43,539 nt of DNA from Helochares maculicollis (Eukaryota > Arthropoda > Insecta > Coleoptera > Hydrophilidae). Location: the NCBI GenBank assembly GCA_033557835.1, contig JAWQRO010000307.1:1-43539 (forward strand), written 5' to 3'. Shown here in pieces: positions 9,041 through 21,400 of this stretch (the stretch's first letter is position 1; each line of letters starts with the position of its first letter). The notes under the pieces were generated by a model. The model was not told the DNA's origin and did no database searches. It was given only the letters and a program-made list of their open reading frames with translations. The translations under genes were made by a program, and so were the position numbers.

Positions 9041-11487
9041 ATGAAGGTAACCGTAGCCACTTTAACCGATTATATATTCGTGCTGGACGTCTCGGAAGAC
9101 CTGGAACTAGAAAATTTCAAGGCTTTCTGTGAGGTCGAGTCTGGGTTTCCTGCCTCAGAAATAGTTATCGCCTTCAATGGAATGCCTCTCATGGATAACA
9201 AGAAGTCCCTTAAGGAGCACGGAATCAGCGACGGAGACGCCGTCATTCTCCAGCACATGCTGCACCATGGATCTTCGACTTCTATCGATCAAGGTACAAA
9301 CGCTTCCACGTTTAGTTGCACCTCATTCATAAACCACCTCTCATACTATCGGCAAATTACTTTAAACTATTTATTGAAACCTTGAGCCACCTTTATTTCA
9401 ATAGGACATGTTTAAATGGGTCCAGTACTGTGCAATTTTTGACTGAAATCACATTTAGTTGTCAAAAAGAAAATTAAAATCAATGACATTGTAAAGAGGA
9501 CAACTCAGGTTTTTGAGGATTTTTTCATTTTCGTGGAAAGCCATGAAGAAAAGGGGTCAAAGTATGTATTAAGGTTAATTTCAACTTTCTTTGGTTTCAG
9601 TTCCTCAGTTAGATTTTAGCAATATCCAAGTTCCTGGGACATCGACATCGACATCATCTTCTAAAAGGGGAGGGCCAACCATTTCGCCCACACGTACCGC
9701 AGCTGAAGATGATCCCGTTCTAATTAGAGAAATGTTCTTAGCCAACCCAGACCAATTAGCTCTCCTCAAACAAAATAATCCTCGCCTTGCTGATGCCCTA
9801 CTTAGTGGAAACATAGGTATAAAACCTCTTAAATTTGCGCATGAAGACTGTATAATTAATTAGAAGCGCTAGTGTTGTATTTTGCTGCCTAAGTATGCCA
9901 ACTTCATTAATTTCAACTTGAAGAATGCCATGTGATATGTGTGTGGCATTCAAATTAATATTTGTTTATTATTTGCTATCTAGTTTCATTGGATATACAT
10001 TCAGCATCAACCAATCGATGTTTTTATACTGTTTTTAACCCCCATTATGATTTGTTTTGTGAATTCCTAAACAATATTCGATTAATTCTGATCTAGAGTA
10101 ATAGCAATCCACACACTCACAACATGTATAGCATAGATCGATTTATAGCTGAACAGTTGTAAAAACATGCCACCGACATGAACTTGAAGTATTAAAATTT
10201 GAGGGAAGCTTTGACATCAGATATTTGTCACTTATTTTCATTATAATGGCATAATATTCTAAGAACACCGTCTTCAGTCCATACTTTTGAAATGTAATAT
10301 AAATTTATTTACATGGCCAGGCATATGTGACTCATACAACCTTATCGATTGTCGGACATATTTGCTGATGCAGCGCAGTAATAAACTAGTTGTATCAGTC
10401 ATGTAGGTCTGACTCAGTAATTTTAGTGATAAATATGCAATCACTATGTCTATAGCTATCAATTTTAAGAACATTTAAGTGTCCCATTACAATTTTTAGA
10501 AACCTTTGCAACGGTTCTCAGAGAACAAGTAACTGCAAGGCAGGAGAGAGAAAAACAAAGACTTAGAATGATGAATGCTGATCCTTTTGACACTGAAGCT
10601 CAACGCCTCATAGCGGAAGAAATTAGACAGAAAAACATTGAGGCTAACATGGAAGCGGCCATGGAATACAATCCCGAGTCTTTTGGCACCGTTGTTATGC
10701 TTTACATTAATTGTAGGGTCAACGGTTATCCTGTCAAAGCATTTATTGATTCAGGTAATGTAATGAAAAACTAAACTTAATAGGATGGGATCTCTTGAAG
10801 TCCATGTGAGAACAATCGTTTTTATTTCCAGGGGCACAAACGACAATCATGTCAAGCGCTTGTGCTGAACGATGTAACATAATGCGTTTAGTGGACACTA
10901 GATGGGCAGGTATTGCCAAAGGTGTAGGCGTACAACGAATCATAGGACGAATCCATATGGTTCAAATACAAATTGAAAGTGATTATCTTACGACTAGCTT
11001 TTCTGTTCTGGAGGAACAGCCGATGGACATGCTGCTAGGATTGGATATGCTTAAGAGGCATCAGGTAATTATTTCATCTTCGTTATTTTCTTAACACAGC
11101 TCGATTTTAATGACTATTTTTTCAGTGTTCAATCGATTTAAGAGCAAATGTTCTGAGAATTGGAACTACCGGAACAGAAACGCCATTTTTGTCGGAAAGA
11201 GAATTACCTGAATGTGCACGTTTGAGCAACTTATCGGAGGAAGAACTTCTGAAGCAGTCTCGCCAGCAGCACGAAGAGAGGGAGTTGCAGGAGGCCTTGA
11301 AAAAGAGCAGAGAAGGCTCCAGTAAGTAATTGGTAGTTTAAAAAGCCCCATACGAAATAAACATTCTGTTATAGGAGATCGAAGAAGTAAATTGCAACCT
11401 TATCCTCACAGTAATCCCCGTTCCGAAACCAAACCCACAAACCAAAGAAAAGTTCCATACACAAGCCCTAAAACAATTAGAAAATGA
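9041..11487 (+). CDS. Ddi1: Ddi1 short isoform using an alternative last exon (predicted)
   Basis: The fifth Ddi1 exon ends TCC A|GTAAGT at 11321. Besides the distal UBA exon, an acceptor (TTATAG) at 11374 opens a frame at 11375-11487 in the same phase. It encodes a 37-residue tail with ten Lys/Arg plus many Pro and Ser (RRSKLQPYP, RKVPYTSPK) and then a stop. An AATAAA follows within 10 bp, with a GT-rich stretch after it, so this reads as a complete terminal exon. The product would be 421 residues with the ubiquitin-like and protease domains but no UBA. A cryptic unused exon cannot be excluded without transcripts. Confidence 0.6.
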
Positions 11488-14145
11488 ACCAAATAAAAAT
11501 TAAATCCTCACCCAAACTAATTTGTGACTTGTTTTGTTTTGTTTATTACTAGTATATTTAATAAATTATTTATTTCTATTAGTTATCTAATAAATTATGT
11601 GAATAATTAGCAAAGGACGGGTGTAAAAGTGTTTGCCAAATTTCATTTTTTCTAGGGTACACAAGATATTGAATCGTAGAATCTGACTATATATCATTTT
11701 AATGAGTATGTAAATTTAAGGGATAGGGGTAAGTGTGAATAATGATTTGTATCAGGCACAATTTGTATTATGAGACTGACACAGCTTGTTTGTGTGAAAA
11801 TCATGAAGTAAGAACAGTAACTAAAGTGTCCTTTCTGCTTATATTTATTTTATTGCAGTTTATTAACTGCACGATTCTAAACTTTGTACTGCAGGTATAA
11901 AACTATAATAATTTTATCTAATCGAGTCAACAAGGTTATAGACTACCCGATTTATGTATTATAAAAGAAGACATTTGGAAGATTTCTTGCTGTTATAAAA
12001 ACGTGCTACTACATCTATGCACATGAAATGCTTTAAGGAATTAGTCTTCACAATTTTGTCTTGATATCTTTTGAATCAGTTTTAATTGATGTTAGCGAAA
12101 TAATAACTTTCCAGAACTTGATCAAAGTTACATTAGAGCAACAGTTTGGAATGAGTAAGTCACATGACTAGCACTTACTTGTGATCTATCAACCATTCTG
12201 ACAAAGTTTTCAAGACTGTTCCTCCCTCATGTCGTACTCTAAGTTAGGTACAGACGCAATGTTGAATTTAATACCCTACTTTCTTGGCGATTCTTACCAT
12301 GTTTTGCGAATGTATATTATAAGGACTATTAACATGTTGAAAGCTTTCACTCTTTTGCATCAAAGATGGCTAATTTTTTCCCTTTTGTTTTTTTTCTGGC
12401 AGCTTCACTTGCATGAATTTCATTTTTAAATTAATTACTTCACATCATTATCACTTAATGGTCACATCTCAGAGTATAGCATTTATATATGTAATGTTGC
12501 CATCATCATTTTTTTCCTGATGTATTGACACCAAATGGTATATGCACACCCAATTGGCCGCAGTTTCTCTCTAGTGCAACATTTGACTCGGTTTAGAATG
12601 TCTTAAGGGGGTATTCTATCCTTAATATATTTATTTTATGTATTACAATGGTTTTCAGTTAAATAGTGATATAATAATTCATGTAAGAGATAGTTTAATA
12701 TAATTTTTTTAAAGTATGACTTCGTTCAAAACAGTTACCTTTGTGTAATGGAACAGCAAAATTTACAAACAATACCAAAAATGCCGAGAACCTGTTTATG
12801 GTATAAATATGCATGTAATTTAGAAATCAATCGATATCGGTTTGAAAAAATTACTAAGTAGATATTCGTGGGAAATAATCAGTGTTATTCATTAAAATGT
12901 AATTAAAAATGAATAAAAATCAATTGATTTTTTTGAACAAATTTAAAATCTCTTATAGACAAATAAAATAATTATGGTGTTTGCCATTTTGAAAAAATTT
13001 CATTCGGAAAACGTGAATGAATGACAATAGGAACTGTTTATAGTGCAAATAATAAAAATTTTAATCAAGACTTCAAAATTTCAAGTTTATCATCTTTTCA
13101 AAATAACCCATTCAAGGGATTGATTCTTTTATTTTATACCTACCATTAACACTAGAAATGTTGGTTGGAACAAAATTGTTTTAAGATACAATTGTTTTGC
13201 AAATTAACTAATTTTTCTTTTCTTCTGCTATGAGCGTACCTCTAGGCTAGAGTATATAAAGTTACTAGAGCGATATAAGGGCAAATTACTGTCGAGACGT
13301 TAAGGTTACAATCGTTACTGTACAAAATATTTTCAGTTCTAAAATTTACTACTAAAAGTACATAATAAAAATAGAGGGTGCATCATCTAAGAACTCGAAT
13401 AAATCACATTTCAGTTGGATTTATAATGAATAGGTGATGCATATAATAAACTAATAACTTTTAAAGTGAGATTTACATGTAATCGCGAATATTGATAATA
13501 ACATAAAGGGGAGGAGGAGTTAATTTAAATTCCCATTACTAGCGAAAATAAAATTCAGCAAGTATAGCAGCAGGAAATTGCTAGAAATTTTAACAACTTT
13601 TGCATTTTCCATCTTGTAAGAAAGTTATATAGTCTATAACCATGTTATACTCTTAGAAGTTTAATAACCCAATTAATGGTTTTAAATTGGTGCCTGTATA
13701 TAATATAAAATTGTAAAGATCAGATCACATAGTGGAATATAAGCAGATGAACACTTTATGTGGAACCACATCTGAAATAATATTGAAGCACTCAAAATTA
13801 TAAATCAATCATGCAACTATGCACAATTCAATGAAATTAAAATTTTCTTGCCTAGTATATTTTGAAAAAAATGCGGTACAATTTAATTTTCTTACAGTTC
13901 CAGGTGGCGATATGCAAATGGCTTCATCACCAGCAGTTGCAACCCCACAAAAAGCAAGCGCTACAAATTCCGGCGATTCAAATGCATTAGAAGTAACAGC
14001 CAGTGATAAATTTACCGAAAAGGATGTTAGTGAATTAACTGCTTTAGGATTTACAAGGCAGCAGGTGATATTCGAACTGAGACAATTTAATGGTGACAAA
14101 ACCCAAGCAATCGCCGCACTTTTTGCAAAATCACTCAAATTCTAG
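9041..14145 (+). CDS. Ddi1: DNA-damage inducible protein 1 (Ddi1/Rngo), long UBA-containing isoform
   Basis: Six exons (9041-9293, 9601-9816, 10500-10754, 10832-11064, 11126-11321, 13898-14145) join in phase to give 466 residues, close to fly Rngo. An N-terminal ubiquitin-like domain spans about 1-76. A helical linker follows, with LANPDQLALLKQNNPRLA. The retropepsin-like aspartyl protease domain spans about 210-340; its catalytic motif is DSGA with Asp240, and the block EEQPMDMLLGLDMLKRHQ is nearly invariant in the family. The last exon supplies a C-terminal UBA domain (about 422-466; LTALGFTRQQV). In other animals Ddi1/2 is a proteasome shuttle and a protease that cleaves highly ubiquitinated substrates such as the Nrf1-type factor. 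The ATG is chosen because MKVTVATLTD starts the ubiquitin-like fold; an upstream in-frame extension is not needed. Confidence 0.95.
11492..11497 (+). terminator. poly(A) signal for the short Ddi1 isoform
   Basis: AATAAA begins 5 nt after the short-isoform stop. It is followed by TTGTGACTTGTTTTGTTTTG (from 11521), a good downstream GU-rich element. The signal lies inside what would be the last intron of the long isoform, so its use and distal splicing would compete. Confidence 0.5.
11500..13897 (+). other. distal part of the last Ddi1 intron
   Basis: I see nothing coding in these 2.4 kb. It is AT-rich, with scattered AATAAA signals (for example near 11558) and no transposon ends that I recognise. 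The acceptor for the UBA exon is preceded by TTTAATTTTCTTACAG. Confidence 0.5.
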
Positions 14146-15493
14146 GATTAGGGGTTACTATACAACTTTTTATACTGCAGCCCATTTCTTTTTTAAATGT
14201 TATTTTTTGTAAACTTTTCATTTATAAAGATGTGGCAACTACCTGAAAACGATTTACGAAAATATCTACCTCAAAAATTGAAAAAAAAACGAGGGCGTGG
14301 TTTTCAGGAAAATATCATTTTTAAATTTGAACACTGTTTGCAATAATTGTTAATTTTTATTGAATTGTTTACTACGATAAATTAAACTAAAGCCATATCA
14401 CTTACTCATAAAGCAGCATTGTGGGAGCTAAGTGGAGAACATTGCTTTAGCTTTTTAGTTTAATAAGGTTCATTGTAACAATAAGAATGTGAAAAGTGTC
14501 TGATTAATGATAGGAAGGCAAATAATTAATATTATTACTTATATATTTGAAAAATAAATTACATAAAAAATACCATCTTAATACTTATTTACTTTATTAT
14601 CAAAATAATTACTGCAACAAAAGGTGCTCCTTCTATTATATTATTAATTAAATTTACGAATAGATAATTGGATGAGACTTACAATGATAAATAAATGAAA
14701 CTTAAAGATACTTAGAGGTACACACTTAAAAGAAATGGATTAGTGAATGAGTTAAAAATTAAATTATCGTTTACTGGTTATTCCACAACTATCGTGAGAT
14801 TACACTAAACACCTTGAGATATATCAATATGTATTTTACAATAAGAACCAACATTAAAATTAGTTATTTTGTACTTTTGTTTTCACCAAAATTTTGCTCT
14901 TTTGCGTTGCTATGTCCACAATGATTCCAAACTACGTATCGAGTAGTGTCTATTATCACATCAAAGAAAACTTATAAAACATACATTTTATTGTATTTTT
15001 GTCCAGCAAATCCAACGTAAGTAAAATTATATATCTGATAATAAATCTACCAACTTAAACCTACCTGTGGAAAAATGTACAATTCACATACATACAGAGT
15101 GTTCCCAGATTACCGTGAAAAATTAGCTAAAGGCCGTATATCACAATGCAACAGAAACGAATCTAAACCTAAAATGAAGCACAAAATCAAATGAAAAGGG
15201 TTTATCTAAAAAATTGTTCCTTTCGTTTTGTTCAAAAACACACAACAAACTTTATTTTAGGTTTAAAAAACAATTCCAACCTATTAATTAAATAATAATT
15301 ATATTATATATAATATAATATTGTAGTAAAAAGGAGCCTTTGGCTAGTTTCTTGCAAACACACTGTATATACATTATTTTTACACATACTACCAATTCGC
15401 TATTCTAAAACATATTTATGATATATTACGCATTTGTTTTGTTAGAAATTACATAGATCTGTGAGTTATGCGAAGAAGAAAAAATTGATTTGT
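14146..15493. other. Ddi1 3' UTR and Ddi1/Maf1 tail-to-tail spacer
   Basis: A Ddi1 poly(A) signal (AATAAA) lies at 14553-14558. The rest is AT-rich convergent spacer and the probable Maf1 3' UTR. For Maf1 on the minus strand a signal (TTTATT on the plus strand) lies at 15251-15256, inside the candidate MITE at 15095-15365. Confidence 0.45.
15095..15365. mobile_element. candidate MITE of Tc1/mariner type
   Basis: A 271-bp AT-rich segment begins CAGAGTGTTCCCAGA and ends with AACACACTG; read on the minus strand the end is CAGTGTGTTTGCAAGA. TA dinucleotides flank both sides (15093-15094 and 15366-15367). The inverted match is only about 9-12 positions, so chance is possible. No coding sequence is inside. 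Confidence 0.38.
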
Positions 15494-18400
15494 TCATTCA
15501 AATTCATCTTCGTCCATGGCAAAGTCGCTGCCGAATCCTGAATCAACAGCGTACATCGGACTGAAAAACATAAGTCACTTTAAGTACCGTTACTAAAATG
15601 CATTCAGAAATTATTGAAAATATTTGAAAGAGGAGGGATTGTCAATCGATTGACACTGAGGGTTGAAAGGTATGCGATTGAGATGCATTTAGGAAGGATT
15701 GGTCAGTTTAAATTCGGTGGTCATACGAGCATGATTATTTAAAAATTCACTTACTTAATTGCTCTGCAAGTGAAGAACACAATTCTCTTAAGTTTACGGT
15801 TATAAAAGAAGTAATTGAAGCTCCAAAGGCATCCGTCTTCGCCAAAAGGGTCGGAGCCCAAATCTGGGTTATAGGAGTATATGTCACACTCGTTTAAGAC
15901 GATTTCATCCTCGATGGCGACCCAAAGTTGTTGGCGCAAAGACCTATATTGTTCTCTGGCAGTAGCACTTAAATTTGTGTCGATTGCATTGGTGACCCAT
16001 TGGAGTGATGGTTCCTTGCTGAATTCGTGACTCTGTTTCAAAAAGAATTAAACATGAATTCTAGGGTATTTATCAGAAAACCATAGTTAAGAATTTTTTT
16101 GCAGTGCTGAAGTTTAAGAATTGTGATTTAATTTCAGAACAATTATATGGTCGATTCTTAAAAATGTGATATATGTGTTTAAATGAGGCATGAAGTAGTA
16201 ACCTGTAGTGTGATACTTACAGAGGAGTTATTAAAAATTGAAATCTGTTGCTTCAAATTTCTGTGATCTACCTATGTGATTTGCATTAAACTGTATTTAA
16301 GTGGGCTATCTTGGTTCATCTGGTTCTATTTCTGAATATGTGGCTATTGTCCTGCTTTATGGCCTAGCTGAATGAAAAATTAAGAGAATGAAATCCCTCC
16401 TCCCCTTCCCTTAACTTTTTTTAATGGATTTCAGCATGCAATAGGGAAATACAGGTACAATACACTACTTGGTGCTACTATTTAAAAAATATATACTTAC
16501 TACCGACTCTATGTGACACATGAAAATGTATCAGTTAATAAATCTAACTAAATGACATTTTCAGACTATCTAAAATTAATGGCCAAAGGCATGACTCATA
16601 ATAAGAAAATTTTAAGATTGTAGTCTTTAAACGACTTTGTCGATGCTTCCAAATCAAAGTAATTTGATAATGAATAATCCTTCTATCTTGACACATTGCA
16701 TGCAGTAAAGCTACATTTACATTTTCCACAAAATATGTCTGGAGCATTGCTCATGTAAGAATAAAGTTTTAGTTAATTTGTGCTAAAGTATAGGTATAGT
16801 AATTAATACTGTATATGTTGCTACGCCATTGTTTTTTGAACATTTTTACTTTCTCATTTTATTATACAAAGTATTAAAAGGTATTGCGATAATAAAAACA
16901 TTCGATCTCAAGATTTTGTCAGATCTCTATGTTTTGAGTGCACTTGAATCCATTTTGAATACTTTTGGCATGTTGTTTGTGTGTGTGTATATATAAAAAC
17001 AATTTGAGGTGGAATAATGAACTTTAGCGTACATCTATTATCGCAAAATCAAAGATCTGTACCAACTTTTGAGGCATGTAAGATCATCGGAAATACCTGT
17101 TTACCTACACAGTTTTGAAATTTTCCCAAGGAAACTAGCAAATCTAGCTGTTTGACACTTTCTGCATATCTTAAATCGTATGAAAAAATTATGGATACGA
17201 ATTTCAAGATGATTAGAGTACCGGAGGTGCCATTTATTTAAATTTTGAAATTTTCATATTTCGTAGGCCTTGGAAATAAAAACAATTAAAAAATTGTTAC
17301 AATAATGCTAAACATTATTAAATTAGCAATAAAATATTTCTCACCGTTTATATTTATAAACATTATTTGTATCTCATTATACTCATGATATAAGTGTTTA
17401 TCGATATACAAGATGATTATTAGTTAACTGATCCCTCTCTACATAGACATGCCGTTTTTTGTTTGCAAACACTATGTCACGGGATGAATTTGTTAAAATA
17501 TGCAACGTTTGGCATATCACAGATAAATCAACAACTATTGTTAGATGAGAGCAAAATATCTTGGTGATTTCTAGAGTACTTTTTAAGATTATGCAACCAA
17601 ATGATCAAAATAACATACACAGTAGTAGAGTGCCAAAAAAATTAGAAAACCAAATGCATTGATCGACTATAACAAGCATGTACCGAGTACGCAAATTTAA
17701 AATGTCTTTTTGTTGTCAAGAGGTGGCGCATGAAATCTATTGAAGTAACCTTTGGAGCCCAAAGCGCAATTTTTTTTGTAAGACTGCCCACTACCAAACA
17801 TCATATTCGTTTAGTCGTTAACGAGTTAGTAGCATACTTCCTTTTTGTGTTAAACATGTCGAATTTTGAGCCAAGTATAGAGCATTTGCGGCATGTAATG
17901 ATTTTCTTGCTTCAACTGTCAAGACTTGTAAACGCTGGTTTCAACATTTCAAAAGTTGCAATTTTAATGTTATTGACAAAGAACGTGAAAATCGATTAAA
18001 AAAGTTTGAAGATGCAAAGTTACAAGCATCATTGGATGAAGACGATACATATATACAACAAATGATGGCGGAGCAGATGAATGTCACTCAGCAAGCCATT
18101 TCCGGTCGCCTGAGAGCCATGGGGAAGATTCAAAAGGTTGGAAAATGGGTTCCACACAAACTGAACGAACGACAGATAGAGACGAAAAACTGTGTGCGAA
18201 ATGCTGCATTTACGCCACAAAACAAAGAGTTTTTTACATTGAGCGATGAAAAATGGATATATTTTGAGAATCTGAAATGTAAGAAATCGTGAGTAACGCC
18301 ACGAAAACCATCAACATCGCATACAAAACCAGAGGAAGACAATGCTGTATTTGTGGTGTGATCAGAAGTGTACTATGAGCTTTTCAAACCCGGCGAAACA

Positions 18401-21400
18401 GTTAATACAGTCCGCCAACGACAATAAATGAACAATTTAAACCACGCATTGATAGAAAAACGCCCAAATGGGCTCGAAGACACGGCAAAGTCATTCTGCA
18501 GCATGACAACGCTTCTGCACATTCAGCCAAAGTGGTCAAAGAAAGGATTTCCTCGCTTGGTTGGGAACTCCTACCCCACCCGCCATATTCACAAGATCTG
18601 GCGCCTTCTAATTATCACCTCTTTTCATCGATGGCACACGCGCTGTCTGAGCAATACTTCAGGACTTTCGAGGATGTATGAAAATGGCTCGATGAATTGA
18701 TATCAATGAAAGTTGAAGCTTTCTTATGGAATGGTATCCATAAATTTCCCGAGAGATGTATAAAATGTTTAAAAAGTGAGGACCAATCCTTTGAACAAAA
18801 AATGTTTTACAACTGTTCTTAAATAATTGTATTTTTCATGAAAAGTACAATTGTTCTTAAATAATTGTATTTTTCATGAAAAAAATATTGCCCACCTGGT
18901 ATATGATGAATTGTGCATTTTGAATGACACTATATTGTGAAGAAATTATAGTCTTCACTGTTGTTCGTATTTGTCATAAAAATATTTTGTGAATATATGT
19001 GCATGCAATGTGTTAACAATGAGTTTAAAAAATAATTTACAATTAAGTACTGATAATGAAGTTTTGAGTTACAGCTTGATTTGATAACAAATGGGCTGCG
19101 AATGGAAATAAGTATACGAAAGAATTTCTGAACTGCATGACCCTTAGTGAATGAGTACTTCCATTATTTTTGGAGTTGTGTAAATCATTGAGATAAGCAG
19201 ATATAGTGACAATCTTAATTATTCAAAATTTCTAATAGAATAGTGTTTTTATGATTTCTCGGTGGTTGAAAACATTTTAAATTTGTTACAAGGTCTCTAG
19301 GCCAGGAATTTTGATAATGAAAACTTTAGCTACATGTTTTTTAACAAAACAAAAGTTGGCAATTATAGAGTTTAAGGTGACGTCTCCTCGTTGACAAACA
19401 TTTTGATGTATTTTTAGATTGGGATGGAGAACACTTGGCAAATCAGCTATAGGTAAAAATAAAAGTGTTGGATCAAGATATTAATTTACAAAACAATGAT
19501 TGAAAGCTTGATTTATATCATATCTCATAAAATACAATTGGCAATAAAATTACAGAATCCATATGTCGGACAGATGACTGTGATAGCTAATACTTTGTAG
19601 TTGCTATACAAAATTAAATGGAGAGATTAACTTAAACAAAAATAAAAGCATTGTTTAAAAATAAATGTTCTATCTGAATGTTGCAAATTGGATTGATATT
19701 ATGACTAGGCTATCAGTTGAGTATGAGTAAATTTATTTTCTCAGTTATCAGTAATAATTTGAGATTTATAATCTTTAATTTATTGATGTTTTTATTACTA
19801 GAGGAAATGAACTTTGCGCAATTATTTCTCAATTTGATATCAAAGTACATGAATCTTCCACATAATCAAAACTTAATGGGCTCTAGTTGATGAGAAACTT
19901 TCCAGATCAAAGCAACATACCAGTCATAAACAAAAAACCAAATTTATATCTACCAATTTTGTATTATTTCATCCACCCAACTTTCTATTTTTCATAGACT
20001 AGAGATAGCACCATATCACTCTCTATTGAATAAATTTCATCAAAACTATATACGTGAATTCTCTGTTCGAAGAAATTCACAGCATTAGACAACTGCTCAA
20101 ACTGTGGACATGAGGCAAAAAAAAAATAACATTATTCATAAGTGTTCATTTATCCGTCAAAGCAACGTATTTTTTAAAAAATCAACGCCCAGAAATCTAG
20201 TGCTAAATGATGATATTATTATTACCATGTAATATTTTTACAAAGGTGAAAGTGACCGTTTATTGCAAATATTGTAACAGACTGGTTTCTGCTTTGCCAA
20301 GGTCATGATGTTAGCAGCCCTGACCTGTATCAGTTAAAGCATTATTGTGAGGAAACAACTTTTGGATGAATCCACATCTTACAACTTTATAGTGATTAAA
20401 ATAATCCTAAATTTAACATAAGGGGTTACGGTCATTTGACATTAAACTTCGAGAAGTTTTTTCAAAAGAAACGAGAGCTTTTAACTAATTTGGCAACAAA
20501 CCATAACATTAATTTCTAGTTGGGATTTTATAAAACAGTAAACATTTGTATCAAATTATCAAACTTTTAGCAGGTATGCTCTCAAATTCACATAATATGT
20601 TTGAGAGATTCCTTACATACATAATCTATTATTAATGCTATGGAATAGAATACCGTCGATTGAAAACTGCATTATAACCATATGAGGAAAACAAATCAAT
20701 GTTGGAAAATTACAGCAGGAAAATGTGGCTTACAACGAGGAATCATTAAACAAACACATTACCACACTAGATAAAGATAAGGTTACACCTTGTAAAATTT
20801 CATGCACCGAAAATTGAAAACAGAATTAATTTGTGTGGATAATAAAAATAAACTATCAGAGTAAAAATAGCATGTAACAGCTGGCCGATTATTTTAATTC
20901 AAGTGAAAGTATTTATTATATTAAGCTTGTTGCTAAATTTTGACCAGTACTATTATCAAGGTCTTGGTGTTAACGCTCTGATAAAAGTGTTGTGTGCAAA
21001 TAAAATTTATTTATTATCTTGAATCATTTTGCTTTGGAATATAAAATGTCATGAGTCAGCCCTCCCAGACCATCATATTTATAGGCAAACATTTTAAAGT
21101 AAAGGATAACTTTAAGTAGGTTCTAATTATAAACTGCTAAGATTCAATGATATTTTCAATAACTCTTGAATAAAGAAATGTAATGGTTATGAAGATGAGG
21201 ATCAATAGTGTGGTTGCAGAAATAGTTTACCTTAACGTCAAGGAAATCGTAATCAGGAAATGCAGAATTTAAGGTGGCGATGAGATAGAACAGAGTCTTG
21301 CGGCTAATTGTGTCGCAAAGAGGTCCACCCTCATCACCGGATGCGCTCCGGCTGTACTGGGAGTAACTGGAGGAAACGCCTTGGGGAGGCGAGAGCGCCT

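Larger units (their letters stand above)
17683..18899 (+). mobile_element. mariner element C (same family as A), decayed
   Basis: The left terminus CCGAGTACGCAAATTTAAAA and the right terminus ending ...CCCACCTGG are flanked by TA (17681-17682 and 18900-18901). The interior is closely similar to element A in the opposite orientation, 16-17 kb away. For example, both share the stretch covering 'ggcgcatgaaatctattgaa' just inside the 5' end. Length is 1,217 bp. Relative to A it lacks about 68 bp near 17910 in the first helix-turn-helix region, and it has a 38-bp tandem duplication at its 3' end. The element lies in the first intron of Maf1, antisense to it. Confidence 0.9.
16033..21230 (-). other. 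5.2-kb first intron of Maf1
   Basis: The intron runs from GTAAAC after DVK to a TTTTTGAAACAG acceptor. It contains mariner element C in antisense to Maf1, an older repeat fragment at 16905-16990 and otherwise AT-rich DNA. I found no nested gene or convincing small RNA. Confidence 0.6.

Noticed and set aside
10740..10760. Retroviral-type aspartyl protease motif (DSGA) as a sign of an endogenous retrovirus
   Set aside because: It lies between ubiquitin-like and UBA domains in a cellular Ddi1 gene with introns. This retropepsin-like fold is a normal part of that family.
13809..14138. 109-codon minus-strand open frame over the Ddi1 UBA exon
   Set aside because: It is antisense to a clear UBA coding exon and has no motif of its own.
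20205..20330. Possible C/D-box snoRNA in the Maf1 intron (TGATGA ... CTGA)
   Set aside because: Boxes are ~110 bp apart, there is no terminal stem, and AT-rich introns give such matches by chance.
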